DNA of 64,000 bases from Halomonas sp. 25-S5 (GCF_029889845.1 NZ_JARANV010000019.1:1-64000); one strand, 5' to 3'. Shown: positions 1-10,548, counted from the first letter of the stretch. Numbers and translations are program-made. Notes: a model not told the origin generated them from the sequence alone.

Positions 1-2
1 AT

Positions 3-46
3 CGATCTGATGAGGCGAATAGCCCGCTATTTAACGAATCAGATCG
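3..46. repeat. Nested inverted repeat
   Basis: CGATCTGAT (3-11) pairs perfectly with ATCAGATCG (38-46), and inside it AATAGC (18-23) pairs with GCTATT (26-31) around a CC loop. No T-run follows, so it is not a classical terminator. It lies 75 bp past the end of the RES toxin gene and may end that transcript or be left from a mobile element. Confidence 0.5.
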
Positions 47-120
47 AATGAAGTTGGCCGAAAGACCGGTTCTCGCAGTAGATCAGCGTTAAGTCCGACA
101 GGCTCCTAGACAGTCAGTTG

Positions 121-594
121 TTACTTCATTCCTTCGAACAATCGAGGGTTGTAGATCTGAGTGACGGTTTCGACCAGCCGGATATTTCGAGCTTCAGGAT
201 GCAGCGGATTCACCACGGCCATTTCATCAAGGCCGCCAGCGGCGCAGCTGGGCACTTGGAAGATGAGATTCTTGTTCGCGGCGAGGAAATCGGAACCCAG
301 GTGTTGTGTGCATGAAGGGTGGGGGAACTGATCCCAGCCCTCGGGCAGGTCCGACAGTTCTCCGGTTTCGATTGCCTTGGTGTCGACCTCGTAGATCCCG
401 AGTACCATGTCTTTTGGCACCTGCCGGGGATTCAAGATGTAATTCCCCATTTCCAGCATGACGACCGATGCTGACAGACCGAAGTACAGCACGGGATGCC
501 CGGCGCGATTCCAGCGTCCGCCGTCGCGGTAGCTGCCACCCTGACCGGACAGGTCATGTAGGTAACGTTCTTTCGTGATTCGGTATAGCTTCAT
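121..594 (-). CDS. RES-domain toxin of a type II toxin-antitoxin pair
   Basis: This 157-residue protein is the right size for a single RES domain. The conserved features are visible: an arginine in GGRWN near residue 27, the tyrosine in LYFG, and a glutamate in VMLEMGNY. In characterised members (MbcT, ParT) these residues form an ADP-ribosyltransferase-like pocket that degrades NAD or modifies proteins; applying that activity here is by family. The ATG directly follows the TGA of the upstream gene (TGAATG), so the two are translationally coupled with antitoxin first, as usual for this class. Third codon positions look less GC-rich than in most of the window, which suggests acquisition. No signal peptide is present, so it should act in the cytoplasm. 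Confidence 0.88.
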   Translation of the reverse strand: MKLYRITKERYLHDLSGQGGSYRDGGRWNRAGHPVLYFGLSASVVMLEMGNYILNPRQVPKDMVLGIYEVDTKAIETGELSDLPEGWDQFPHPSCTQHLGSDFLAANKNLIFQVPSCAAGGLDEMAVVNPLHPEARNIRLVETVTQIYNPRLFEGMK

Positions 595-1044
595 TCAGCT
601 GAACTCGCCGGACTCGATCTTTCCGAGCACATCTCGCACCATGTCTCGCCCGGCGAATGTATCGAACAGATCCACGGGCCGGGATCCGCCAAGCGCTCGC
701 ACCTCGCTGTGCAGCCACTCTTTAGCGATCTCCTGGTCGCCGAACACTCTAGCGGCCTCGACGTAGATCTTTAGCGTATCGAGGATTTCCTCAGTCTGAG
801 CGCGCCCCAGGGCCTTCTTTTTGTACAGCCGATGCAGATTGCCCGAGTCGGTCTCCAGCAGCCTCACAAAGACATCCCTGTCACCCTTCAGGATATTCAC
901 CGCCTTTTGCAGCATACGGCCCGACAGACCTTCCCTGACGGCCCTGATAAAGGCCACTTGGTTGGTGTACACCTCTCGGGGCAGGCCGATATCAGCCAGC
1001 ATGCGGGTACCGGCGTTGTCGCTATCCTGCTCGATGATATCCAT
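595..1044 (-). CDS. Xre/MbcA/ParS-type antitoxin
   Basis: The cognate antitoxin of the RES toxin that follows with no gap. I start it at 1044 because GAGGAGG lies six bases before that ATG; a reading frame extension upstream to 1110 has no such signal. The product is 149 residues. The N-terminal half (IGLPREVYTNQ, then helices around LSGRMLQKAVNIL) fits the Xre-like helix-turn-helix fold. The C-terminal part (ALGRAQTEEILDTL, ARVFGDQEIAKEWLHS, LGGSRPVDLFDT) is the typical toxin-binding domain, whose C-terminus plugs the toxin active site in solved complexes. Such antitoxins repress their own operon; a palindrome at 1105-1117 is a candidate operator. Confidence 0.88.
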   Translation of the reverse strand: MDIIEQDSDNAGTRMLADIGLPREVYTNQVAFIRAVREGLSGRMLQKAVNILKGDRDVFVRLLETDSGNLHRLYKKKALGRAQTEEILDTLKIYVEAARVFGDQEIAKEWLHSEVRALGGSRPVDLFDTFAGRDMVRDVLGKIESGEFS

Positions 1045-1104
1045 TGCTACCTCCTCGTCCGATTCGGCATATCGCCAGCGGACTGTATGACAGTGCTCAG
1101 CATG

Positions 1105-1117
1105 CGTCAAATTGACG
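1105..1117. promoter_or_regulatory. Palindrome upstream of the toxin-antitoxin operon
   Basis: CGTCAA-A-TTGACG is a perfect 13-bp palindrome located 61 bp before the antitoxin start. Its position fits an autoregulatory operator for the Xre-type antitoxin. Binding is inferred only. Confidence 0.45.
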
Positions 1118-1473
1118 TCATATGCACATCATTATGACCCCGTCTCTCCATCTCCCCTGATCTACCCGATCTTTCCTAGCCCTCCCCATACCTCCAACAA
1201 CCCCGCCATGCCATCAACCCGCCTCATTCATGAGGGTGACACCGAGCTTCTGACCATCTTCGATACCACGGCGGGCAATTCGGGCACGAATGTGCCGGAT
1301 GCGACAGGTCCGGCGGCAACGTCGTGCATCCTAGACCTTGTCTGCATGCAGCGTGCGTGGACGTTGCCGTAGCGTCCACGCCGTCCCGCCAGGGGCAGAC
1401 GGCATCCAGCTTCACGCGCTGAGTCGGTACCTGGCGGCAGCGACGCTCTTTTGCCTTGGTGTCGAGAGGCGCT
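1118..1473. other. Intergenic stretch, nothing recognised
   Basis: No frame on either strand between the toxin-antitoxin operon and the yjbQ fragment gives a protein I recognise. Frames here look like chance openings in GC-rich DNA. Given the truncated gene next to it, this may be decayed or shuffled sequence. Confidence 0.4.
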
Positions 1474-1611
1474 AGCCTGCTCGGCACCCAGCTGACCCTG
1501 GCGGTGCGCGACGGCCGCCCGGTACTCGGCACCTGGCAGGGGCTCTGGCTGGGGGAGCATCGGGACCACGGCGGCTCTCGACGGCTGATCGCCACCCTCA
1601 ACGGGGCCTGA
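1474..1611 (+). pseudogene. 3' fragment of a YjbQ-family gene
   Basis: Forty-five codons ending in TGA read [15 protein letters not shown], then [20 protein letters not shown] and IATLNGA. This matches the C-terminus of YjbQ/UPF0047 proteins, including the signature TWQG-EHR-HGGSRR. The preceding two thirds of the protein and any start codon are absent; the sequence before 1474 has no YjbQ resemblance in any frame. It is therefore a truncated remnant at a recombination junction between the toxin-antitoxin module and the sugar locus. Confidence 0.85.
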
Positions 1612-1729
1612 TCCACCAGGCGCCGTGCCGTCAGGTTTCCTGGACTCGCCTTCTGTTCACTAGTGCGGCGAGGGGAGGGGGCGACCCGGATCAGCAAGTG
1701 AAGCAGGCGGCCGGATGAGCCGACTGGCG

Positions 1730-2779
1730 TCAGGGGCAGGTGTCGCCAATCATCATTTCGGTGGTCATGACCCTGGACTCGGCAGGTTCCATCCCGAGGA
1801 TCATGCGCGCGGCGATGCGGCCCTTCTCGGTGCTGTCCTGGCGGATGGTGGTCAGTCGGGGAGCACGATACTGCCCCTCGGCGATGCCGTCGAAGCCGGT
1901 CAGCCGCAGGTCCTCGGGGATACGCAGGCCGCGCTGCTCGGCGAGCGTCACCACGGTCAGGGCGATGCGGTCGGACATGCACAGCAGCAGGTCGGGCCGC
2001 TCGGCCTCCGGCAAGTCGAGGATCTCCTCGATCACCGGGGTGCAGACCTCGAAGGTGTTCTCCTCGATGTTCCACATCGGCACCTCGGCCGGGTCGATGC
2101 CGGCCTCGGCGAAGGCCCGCTGGAAGCCGGCGAGGCGCGCCCGGGTGATGGTGCGCTCGGCCGAGAGCAGCGCCTGGTCGTCGTCGATGCGGCCGTTGCA
2201 CGGCTGCTCGGTCAGTCGCAGGTTGATCACCGCAGGGCGTCGCGTCGGCGTCCTCAGGGCATGGCGGGCGATGGCGTAGCACGCCGGCTCGTTGTCGACG
2301 TGCACCGTGGCGTGGTCCTCGATATCGAAGTCCACCGCCACCAGGGGGCGCTCGGGAGGGAGGTCGGAGAACAGCTTGAGGCTCGGCATCAGGCCATAGA
2401 CGATGAAGCCGTCGGCGATGCTCGAGGCGCCGGGCACGCTGGCTGCGTTCTGGCGCCCCGAGAGCAGCAGCAGGGTGTGGCCGCGGGTGTCGAGCACCTC
2501 GGCGATGCCCGAGAGCAGCTCGCTGGAGACCGCATCGTTGAGGCTGTAGGTCAGGCTCTCGGCGAGGATCACGGCGATGATCCGCGAACGGCCCGTGCGC
2601 AGGCTGCGGGCCCGGGCGTCGGGGCCGCTGTAGCCCAGGTGCCGGGCCTCGGTGAGGATGTGCGCGCGCAGCTTCGGCGAGAGCTGGTCGGGCCGGTTGA
2701 AGGCGTTGGAGACGGTGGCGGTGGAGACGCCGAGCTCGCGGGCCAGGTCCTTGAGGGTCATGCGACGGGGGAGAGGCAC
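1730..2779 (-). CDS. LacI-family regulator of the alpha-glucoside locus
   Basis: A 349-residue LacI/GalR regulator. The N-terminal helix-turn-helix reads MTLKDLARELGVSTATVSNAF with the hinge near residues 50-65, followed by a periplasmic-binding-protein-like effector domain (ADGFIVYGL, VAVDFD, RPDLLLCMSD, LTGFDGI). The frame opens with a GTG at 2779 preceded by GGAG at 11 bases; an ATG at 2761 is the alternative but has no ribosome binding site. It is the last gene of the minus-strand array but probably has its own promoter, as a weak LacI-type half-conserved operator lies at 2812-2825. Better matching operators occur at 13768 and 14860. The inducer is unknown; an alpha-glucoside such as maltose, sucrose or trehalose is likely from context. 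Confidence 0.9.
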   Translation of the reverse strand: MPLPRRMTLKDLARELGVSTATVSNAFNRPDQLSPKLRAHILTEARHLGYSGPDARARSLRTGRSRIIAVILAESLTYSLNDAVSSELLSGIAEVLDTRGHTLLLLSGRQNAASVPGASSIADGFIVYGLMPSLKLFSDLPPERPLVAVDFDIEDHATVHVDNEPACYAIARHALRTPTRRPAVINLRLTEQPCNGRIDDDQALLSAERTITRARLAGFQRAFAEAGIDPAEVPMWNIEENTFEVCTPVIEEILDLPEAERPDLLLCMSDRIALTVVTLAEQRGLRIPEDLRLTGFDGIAEGQYRAPRLTTIRQDSTEKGRIAARMILGMEPAESRVMTTEMMIGDTCP

Positions 2780-2811
2780 TTGGCGGCTGACTCCATGGCG
2801 GTCAGGGTGGA

Positions 2812-2825
2812 CTGGAACGATTTAG
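2812..2825. promoter_or_regulatory. Weak LacI-type operator before the regulator gene
   Basis: CTGGAAC-GATTTAG has the central CG and matches the LacI-family core AANCGNTT at seven of eight positions. It lies 33 bp before the regulator start and would fit autoregulation. Support is weaker than for the two related sites. Confidence 0.35.
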
Positions 2826-2914
2826 TTAGCAGCCTAGCATGGCCCGGCAGGGTCAGGGTAGCCACCCGCGGCGAGCCCCGGGCGGCCGGTCGATACCGCC
2901 GAGTCACCAGGCTG

Positions 2915-4564
<1,650 letters not shown>

Positions 4565-4636
4565 CTTGGGGATCCTGTCGGTGGGTGCAAGAGTCGGCCC
4601 GGCCGGAGTGTCTCTGGCCGGGCGATACACATGGCC

Positions 4637-5923
4637 TTACCAGCCGCGACGGCCGAGGCGCTCGAGTTCGCGGCCCAGCTGCTGGACGGCGCTGGCGCCG
4701 TCGAGATCGCCGGAGAGCACCTGGTGGGTGCGGTTGAAGAAGGCGTTGGAGACCCGCGCATAGCTGTCGCCGGTCACCGTGGCGGGACGCGGCACGCCGT
4801 TGGTCAGGGTCTCGTAGAGCTCGCTCATGGAAGGGTTGCTGGCCAGCACCTCCTCGTCCTGGTAGAGCGCCTCGATGGTGGGGTTCATGCCCATCTGGAT
4901 GGCATGGGCCTTCTGCTGCTCCCGGGAGGTGATGAAGGCGACCAGGTCGGCGGCCAGCTCGGGATGCTCGGAGTAGCGCGACACGGCGAGGTTCCAGCCG
5001 CCCAGGGTGGCCTTGGACTCGCCCTCGGGGCCATGGGGCAGCGGCGCCATGCCGATCTTGCCTGCCACCTCGCTGCCCTCGCCGTTGGCCAGTGCCCACA
5101 CATAGGGCCAGTTGCGCAGGAACAGCGCGTTGCCGGACTGGAAGATCCCGCGGGTCTCCTCCTCGGTGTGGTTCAGCGCGCCTTCTGGCGAGATGGTGCC
5201 GACCCAGGAGGCGGCCAGGTCGAGGGCGGCGGCGGCGCGGGGATTGTCGATGGTGACCTCACCCTGATCGTCGACGATGGTGCCGCCACCGTGGCTCGCC
5301 ACCCACTCCAGGGCGTTGCAGGTCAGCCCCTCGTAGGCGCGGCCCTGGAAGCTGAAGCCCCAGAAGTCGTCGTTGCCGGCCTCGCGCTCGGCGGCCTGGA
5401 TCTCGGTGGCGGTCTCGGTCAGCTGCTGCCAGGTCTCCGGCACCTCATGGCCGTACTTCTCCAGCAGGTCCTTGCGGTAGTAGAGCAGGCCGGCGTCGGT
5501 GAACCAGGGCATGGCCACCAGGCGGCCCTCGACGGTGTTGTTGTCGACCAGCGCCGGGAAGAAGCCGTCGGTGGCATCCTCCGGCAGGTGCTCGGCGAGG
5601 TCCACCAGGTGGTCGTCGAGCATGCCCGGCCAGACGATATCGATCAGCATCACGTCGATGTCGCTGGACTGGCTACCCAACAGCTGCTGGTAGAGCGACA
5701 GTTTCTCGGTGGCGCTGTTGGGGGTGGAGACGACCTGCACGGTATTGCCGGTCTTTTCGGCCCACGCCTGGGCGGCGATCGGACAATAGTCGGAGGCGTC
5801 GCCGGGGCCGCAGGCGATGGCGATCTCCGCCGCCAGGGTGTTCTGGGCGGCCAGTGCCGAACCGCCCAGGAGTAGGGAACCGATCAGGGCGCGGTGGTAT
5901 AGCTTGGGATTGTTGAGGTTCAT
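4637..5923 (-). CDS. ABC sugar-binding protein (second copy in the array)
   Basis: A 428-residue extracellular solute-binding protein of family 1. A signal peptide covers about residues 1-32 (LIGSLLLGGSALAAQNTLAAE), so it acts in the periplasm. The mature part begins IAIACGPGDASDYCPIAAQAW and contains the segments VVSTPNSATEKL, DVMLIDIVWPG and MPWFTDAGLLYYRKDLLEKYG seen in trehalose/maltose-binding proteins such as ThuE. It is clearly paralogous to the protein at 12385-13653, with the same segments throughout. It has no permease of its own nearby, so it probably shares the pair at 10545-12370 and broadens the range of sugars taken up. GGAG precedes the start by nine bases. Confidence 0.88.
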   Translation of the reverse strand: MNLNNPKLYHRALIGSLLLGGSALAAQNTLAAEIAIACGPGDASDYCPIAAQAWAEKTGNTVQVVSTPNSATEKLSLYQQLLGSQSSDIDVMLIDIVWPGMLDDHLVDLAEHLPEDATDGFFPALVDNNTVEGRLVAMPWFTDAGLLYYRKDLLEKYGHEVPETWQQLTETATEIQAAEREAGNDDFWGFSFQGRAYEGLTCNALEWVASHGGGTIVDDQGEVTIDNPRAAAALDLAASWVGTISPEGALNHTEEETRGIFQSGNALFLRNWPYVWALANGEGSEVAGKIGMAPLPHGPEGESKATLGGWNLAVSRYSEHPELAADLVAFITSREQQKAHAIQMGMNPTIEALYQDEEVLASNPSMSELYETLTNGVPRPATVTGDSYARVSNAFFNRTHQVLSGDLDGASAVQQLGRELERLGRRGW

Positions 5924-6012
5924 GGGAGTGGACTCCTGAGGTTGTCGCTGCTGTTGTGGTTGTTAAGGGGACGGTGGGGTTTCCACCTGTCGTGCAGACC
6001 CGAGGCACGGGC

Positions 6013-7683
6013 TCAGGGGTGCCAGATCGCTTGTCCCGGGTCGCAATCCGGACAGCGGGCGATGGCGATGCCGTAGGCCGGCAGCCGCAGCGTGCCGCCC
6101 TGCCAGCTGCCGTTGACCATCGACGGTGCGTCGTCGAGGGCGTGGGCCTCGCGGGGAGCCGCGAACTCGCGAGGCTCGCCGGCGAAGTTCAGCGCCACCA
6201 GCAGGCACTCGCCCCGATGGCGACGCTCGAGACAGATGACGTCATCGCGCAGCGGGTGATAGCGGATCTCGCCCTTGACCAGCGCCGGCTGCCGACGGCG
6301 GAAGGCCAGGAAGGCGCGAATGGCGTTGAGCAGCGAGTCCGGCTCCCGCGCCTGCCGGTCCACGGCCAGGTCCAGGTGCGCATCCGGCACCGGCAGCCAG
6401 GGCGTTCCCGTGGAGAAGCCCCCGTGGGGGGCATCGGCCTGCCAGGGCATGGGCGTGCGACAGCCATCGCGTCCCTTGTAGGAGGGCCAGAAGGTGATGC
6501 CGGCGGGGTCGACCAGCTGATCGAAGGTGAGCTCTGCCTCGGTCAGGCCCAACTCCTCCCCCTGGTAGAGGCAGACGCTGCCGCGCTGGGTGAGCAGGAA
6601 GGCCAGGTAGAGGCGCAGCCTGGTGGCATCGCCCTCGGCGCCCCAGCGAGTGGCCAGCCGGGTGACATCGTGGTTGCCCAGCGCCCAGCAGGGCCAACCG
6701 TCGCCGATGCGCGCCTCCATCTCCTCCAGCGGTGCGAGCAGGTGCCGAGGGTCGGCATTGTCGGTCAGGAGGTTGAAGGAGTAGCACATGTGCAGGCGGT
6801 TACCGCCCTGGGTGTACTCGGCCATCACCCCCAGCGAGTCGTCGTCGCCGACCTCGCCGACGCTGGTGGTGCCGGGGTACTCGTCGAGCAGCGCCCGCAG
6901 CCGCTCGAGGAAAGCCAGGTTCTCCGGCTGGGTCTTGTCGTAAAGATGGAGCTGGTAGCCGTAGGGGTTGTCGGGGCGCACCCCGATGAAGCCCTCGGCG
7001 ATCTCCAAGCGGGGCGGGTTGTCCCTGAGCTCACCGTGGGTGCAGAAGTTCACCGCATCCAGGCGGAAGCCGTCGACGCCGCGCTCCAGCCAGAAGCGCA
7101 CCTCGCCGAGGATCGCCTCCACCACCGCGGGGTTGCGGAAGTTGAGGTCCGGCTGCTCGACCAGGAAGTTGTGCAGGTAGTACTGGCAGCGGCGGGTGTC
7201 CCACTGCCAGGCACTGCCGCCGAAGATCGCCTGCCAGTTGGTGGGCGGGGCGCCGTCGGGCCGGGGATCGGCCCACACGTACCAGTCGGCCTTGGGGTTG
7301 TCGCGGCTCGACCGGCTCTCCTGGAACCAGGGGTGCTGGTCGGAGGTGTGGGAGAGCACCTGGTCGATGGTGACCCTGAGGCCCCGGGCATGGGCGGCCT
7401 CCACCAGGCGGTCGAAGTCCGCCAGGGTGCCGAACATCGGGTCGACGTCCCGATAGTCGCTGACGTCGTAGCCGAAGTCCTTCATCGGCGAGGTGAAGAA
7501 CGGCGACAGCCAAATGGCGTCGACATTCAGCGAGGCGATGTAGTCGAGCCGGTCGATCACGCCCTTCAGGTCGCCGATGCCGTCGCCGTCGGTGTCCAGG
7601 AAGCTGCGCGGGTAGACCTGGTAGATCACCGCGCCACGCCACCAGTCTTGCTGCTCGTCGTGCGAGGGTTGAGTAAACGCCAT
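6013..7683 (-). CDS. GH13 alpha-glucosidase (second copy)
   Basis: A 556-residue cytoplasmic alpha-glucosidase. Expected catalytic residues are D209 (in GFRLDAVNFCTHG), E277 (in TSVGEVGDDD) and D339 (in GNHDVTR). The ATG at 7683 has AGGAGA upstream and gives the N-terminus typical of the family; the frame is open further upstream without a start signal. By eye this protein is nearly identical over its first 310 residues to the copy at 19269-20954 in the maltose locus, much closer than to its operon neighbours at 2915 and 8908. That suggests a recent duplication or gene conversion between the two sugar loci. It lies between the ATPase gene and the second binding-protein gene. Confidence 0.92.
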   Translation of the reverse strand: MAFTQPSHDEQQDWWRGAVIYQVYPRSFLDTDGDGIGDLKGVIDRLDYIASLNVDAIWLSPFFTSPMKDFGYDVSDYRDVDPMFGTLADFDRLVEAAHARGLRVTIDQVLSHTSDQHPWFQESRSSRDNPKADWYVWADPRPDGAPPTNWQAIFGGSAWQWDTRRCQYYLHNFLVEQPDLNFRNPAVVEAILGEVRFWLERGVDGFRLDAVNFCTHGELRDNPPRLEIAEGFIGVRPDNPYGYQLHLYDKTQPENLAFLERLRALLDEYPGTTSVGEVGDDDSLGVMAEYTQGGNRLHMCYSFNLLTDNADPRHLLAPLEEMEARIGDGWPCWALGNHDVTRLATRWGAEGDATRLRLYLAFLLTQRGSVCLYQGEELGLTEAELTFDQLVDPAGITFWPSYKGRDGCRTPMPWQADAPHGGFSTGTPWLPVPDAHLDLAVDRQAREPDSLLNAIRAFLAFRRRQPALVKGEIRYHPLRDDVICLERRHRGECLLVALNFAGEPREFAAPREAHALDDAPSMVNGSWQGGTLRLPAYGIAIARCPDCDPGQAIWHP

Positions 7684-7754
7684 CGGGGTCTCCTGGCGAC
7701 GGAAGCCGGGGCTCCCGTCGGTCATACAGCTGGCTGTGGATCGGGTAGGTGTGC

Positions 7755-8861
7755 TCAGGCCGCCTGGCGCCGCGTGGCGATGTCCAGGGCCCGGTCGCGA
7801 GCATCGAAGAGGTGCACGTGCTCCAGGTCGGGCACCAGCGCCACCCGCTGGCCGAGCTCCCAGCGGCTCGGCGCCTCGCTGCGGTGGATCAGCAGGGTGT
7901 CGCCGGCCTTGGGTTCGAGATAGACATAGACCTCGTTGCCCAGGTACTCGACGTTGACGATCTCGAAGGCGTTCTCGCCCTGGGCCTCGGCCAGGCGCAG
8001 GTGCTCGGGACGCACGCCCAGGGTCAGGTCGGCACCGGTGCTTTCGCCGCTGGCGTCCTGGGGCAGGGCCAGATCGTCCAGGCCCGGGGCCTGCACTCGG
8101 CATCCGTCCACCGCACCGGAGAGGAGTTTCGCCGGCATGAAGTTCATGGTCGGCGAGCCGATGAAGCCGGCGACGAATCGGGTGGCTGGCTGCTGATAGA
8201 GGGTCTGGGGGCTGCCGACCTGCTCGATGCGGCCGTCGCGCAGCACCACGATCTTGTCGGCCAGGGTCATCGCTTCCACCTGGTCGTGGGTGACGTAGAT
8301 CATGGTGGAGCCCAGGCGGTGGTGCAGGCGGGCGATCTCGTTGCGCATCTGCACGCGCAGCGAGGCGTCGAGGTTGGAGAGCGGCTCGTCGAACAGCAGG
8401 ATGCGCGGCTCCCGGGCCATGGCGCGGCCCATGGCCACCCGCTGGCGCTGGCCGCCAGAGAGCTCCTTGGGCTTGCGATGCAGGAGCTCCTCGAGCTGCA
8501 GGATACGAGCCGTGGCCATCACGCGCTCATCGACGGTCTCGTTGGCCATCTTGGCCAGCTTGAGGCCGAAGGCCATGTTCTCGTAGACCGTCATGTGCGG
8601 GTAGAGGGCGTAGGACTGGAACACCATGCCCACGCCGCGCTCGCGGGGCGGCAGGTCGTTGACCACGTCGTCGGCGATCCTGAGCTCGCCGTCGCTGATC
8701 GACTCCAGCCCGGCGATCAGGCGCAGTAGGGTCGATTTGCCGCAGCCCGAGGGGCCGACGAAGACCACGAACTCACCGTTGCCGACCTTGAGGTCGACAT
8801 CCTTGATGATATGGGTGCTGCCGAACGTCTTGTTGAGCTTTTCCAGGGTCACGCTTGCCAT
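7755..8861 (-). CDS. ABC transporter ATPase for alpha-glucosides (MsmK/MalK type)
   Basis: A 368-residue ATPase energising sugar uptake. It has Walker A GPSGCGKST (about 37-45), the Q-loop MVFQSYALYP, the signature LSGGQRQRVAMGRA, Walker B ILLFDEPLSNLD and the switch histidine in YVTHDQVEAMTLAD. The C-terminal 130 residues form the OB/TOBE domain typical of MalK/UgpC proteins (LGVRPEHL). AGGAG is eight bases before the ATG. It follows the two permeases and an alpha-glucosidase in the same array and should pair with them in the inner membrane. A related ATPase is encoded at 20942-22057 in the maltose locus; cross-complementation is possible. Confidence 0.93.
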   Translation of the reverse strand: MASVTLEKLNKTFGSTHIIKDVDLKVGNGEFVVFVGPSGCGKSTLLRLIAGLESISDGELRIADDVVNDLPPRERGVGMVFQSYALYPHMTVYENMAFGLKLAKMANETVDERVMATARILQLEELLHRKPKELSGGQRQRVAMGRAMAREPRILLFDEPLSNLDASLRVQMRNEIARLHHRLGSTMIYVTHDQVEAMTLADKIVVLRDGRIEQVGSPQTLYQQPATRFVAGFIGSPTMNFMPAKLLSGAVDGCRVQAPGLDDLALPQDASGESTGADLTLGVRPEHLRLAEAQGENAFEIVNVEYLGNEVYVYLEPKAGDTLLIHRSEAPSRWELGQRVALVPDLEHVHLFDARDRALDIATRRQAA

Positions 8862-8907
8862 CTTGCGACTCCTAGCCGGCCTCGGGGCCGGCCCTTGTTG
8901 TGTGTTG

Positions 8908-10548
8908 TCAGTGGTCGAGGGCCAGGAAGGCCGCCTGATAGGGCGGCAGGGTCAGGGTGTCGCCATCGAGTGCCGAGACGAAGCCGTGCCCCTGAAGCGG
9001 GATGCCGGGCTGGGGCAGCATCGTGCTCAGGGTCCTGCCGCCGAGGTTGAAGAGGCACAGCAGGCGCTCCTGGGCGCTTTCGCGCACGAAGCCGAGCAAC
9101 TCCTCGCCGACGTCGACCAGGGTGAGGTCGCCGTCGACCAGCACCGGATGCGCGGCGCGGAAGGCCAGCAGCGTGCGGGTGGCGGCGAGGGGCGAGCCGG
9201 GGTCGGCCTGCTGGTTTTCGACGGCCAGCGGCAGGTGGCGCTCCTCCACCGGCAGCCAGGGCTCCACGGGCGAGAAGCCGCCCTGCGGGGCCTGGCGCCA
9301 GGGCATCGGCGTTCGGCAGCCATCGCGGCCCTTGAACTCCGGCCACAGCACCTTGCCGTAGGGGTCCTGGATGCGCTCGAAGGGCACCTCGGCCTCGGGC
9401 AGGCCGAGCTCCTCGCACTGGTAGAGGCAGACGCTGCCGCGCAGCGAGAAGAGCATGGCCAGCATCACCTTGGGGTAGGCCACGGGGTCTTCGTCGGCGC
9501 CCCAGCGGGAGGCGCTACGCTCCACGTCGTGGTTGGAGGTCGCCCAGCAGGGCCAGGCGTCGCCGGCCAGGTGCTGGAAGCGTTCGATCACCTCGCGGAT
9601 ATAGGCCGGCGAGTGGGGCGCATTGAGCAGGTCGAAGGTGTAGGCCATGTGCAGCTTGTCGCCGCCGGCGGTGTACTCCGCCATGCGCTCGAGCGGGTTG
9701 TCGTCGCCGATCTCGCCCACCGTGGTGGTGCCGGGGAACTCGTCCATCAGGGCGCGCAGCTCGCGCAGGAAGTCCAGGTTCTCCGGGCGGCTGATGTCGT
9801 GGACATGGCGCTGCCAGGTATAGGGATTGGCATCCGGCGCGCCCAGGGTCTTGGGACTGCCCGCCGGCACCGGGGGGTTGTCGGTGAGTGCGGCGTCGTG
9901 AAAGTAGAAGTTGACGGTGTCCAGGCGGAAGCCGTCGACGCCGAGCTCCAGCCAGAAGCGCATGTTGTCCAGCTGTGCCTGTCGGACGTCCGGGTTATGG
10001 AAGTTGAGATCCGGCTGGCTGGTCAGGAAGTTGTGCAGGTAGTACTGGCGGCGGCGCGAATCGAAGGTCCAGGCCGGCCCGCCGAAGATCGACAGCCAGT
10101 TGTTGGGTGGCGTGCCGTCGGGTTTTGGGTCCGCCCAGACATACCAGTCGGCCTTGGCGTTGGTGCGATCGGCGCGGCTCTCCTGGAACCAGGGGTGCTG
10201 GTCTGAGGAGTGGCTGATCACCTGGTCGATCATCACCTTCAGGCCCAGCGCGTGGGCCTTCGCCAGCAGGGCCCTGAAGTCCTCCAGGGTGCCGAACATC
10301 GGGTCGACGTCGCGGTAGTCGCTGACGTCGTAGCCGAAGTCGAGCATCGGCGAGGTGAAGAAGGGCGACAGCCAGATGCCGTCCACGTTCAGGCCGGCGA
10401 CATAGTCCAGCTTCTCGGTGATGCCCGCCAGGTCGCCGATGCCGTCAGCGTTGCTGTCCATGAAGCTGCGCGGGTAGATCTGGTAGATGACGCCGCCGCG
10501 CCACCAGGTCAGGTTGTCTTGCATCTTGGGTTCCATTAGTCGATTCAT
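8908..10548 (-). CDS. GH13 alpha-glucosidase (third copy)
   Basis: A 546-residue alpha-glucosidase. Of the four copies it looks most like the published Halomonas enzyme, starting MQDNLTWWRGGVIYQIYPRSF after a short leader. The nucleophile lies in GFRLDTVNFYFHD, the acid/base in TTVGEIGDD and the third acid in TSNHDVERS. The ATG at 10548 overlaps the stop of the upstream permease (ATGA), implying coupled translation; ATGs at 10536 and 10524 are alternatives, the last matching the usual family N-terminus. In the conserved quintet binding protein-permease-permease-glucosidase-ATPase it is the core hydrolase of the array, with the copies at 2915 and 6013 added downstream. Confidence 0.92.
   Translation of the reverse strand: MNRLMEPKMQDNLTWWRGGVIYQIYPRSFMDSNADGIGDLAGITEKLDYVAGLNVDGIWLSPFFTSPMLDFGYDVSDYRDVDPMFGTLEDFRALLAKAHALGLKVMIDQVISHSSDQHPWFQESRADRTNAKADWYVWADPKPDGTPPNNWLSIFGGPAWTFDSRRRQYYLHNFLTSQPDLNFHNPDVRQAQLDNMRFWLELGVDGFRLDTVNFYFHDAALTDNPPVPAGSPKTLGAPDANPYTWQRHVHDISRPENLDFLRELRALMDEFPGTTTVGEIGDDNPLERMAEYTAGGDKLHMAYTFDLLNAPHSPAYIREVIERFQHLAGDAWPCWATSNHDVERSASRWGADEDPVAYPKVMLAMLFSLRGSVCLYQCEELGLPEAEVPFERIQDPYGKVLWPEFKGRDGCRTPMPWRQAPQGGFSPVEPWLPVEERHLPLAVENQQADPGSPLAATRTLLAFRAAHPVLVDGDLTLVDVGEELLGFVRESAQERLLCLFNLGGRTLSTMLPQPGIPLQGHGFVSALDGDTLTLPPYQAAFLALDH

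Noticed and set aside
1224..2282. A 352-codon minus-strand frame overlapping the LacI gene
   Set aside because: It is in a different frame from the LacI gene, contains low-complexity Arg/Pro-rich sequence and no family signature.
7684..8103. N-terminal extension of the glucosidase at 6013
   Set aside because: The extra 140 codons overlap the ATPase gene in another frame; the ATG at 7683 with AGGAGA matches the family start.
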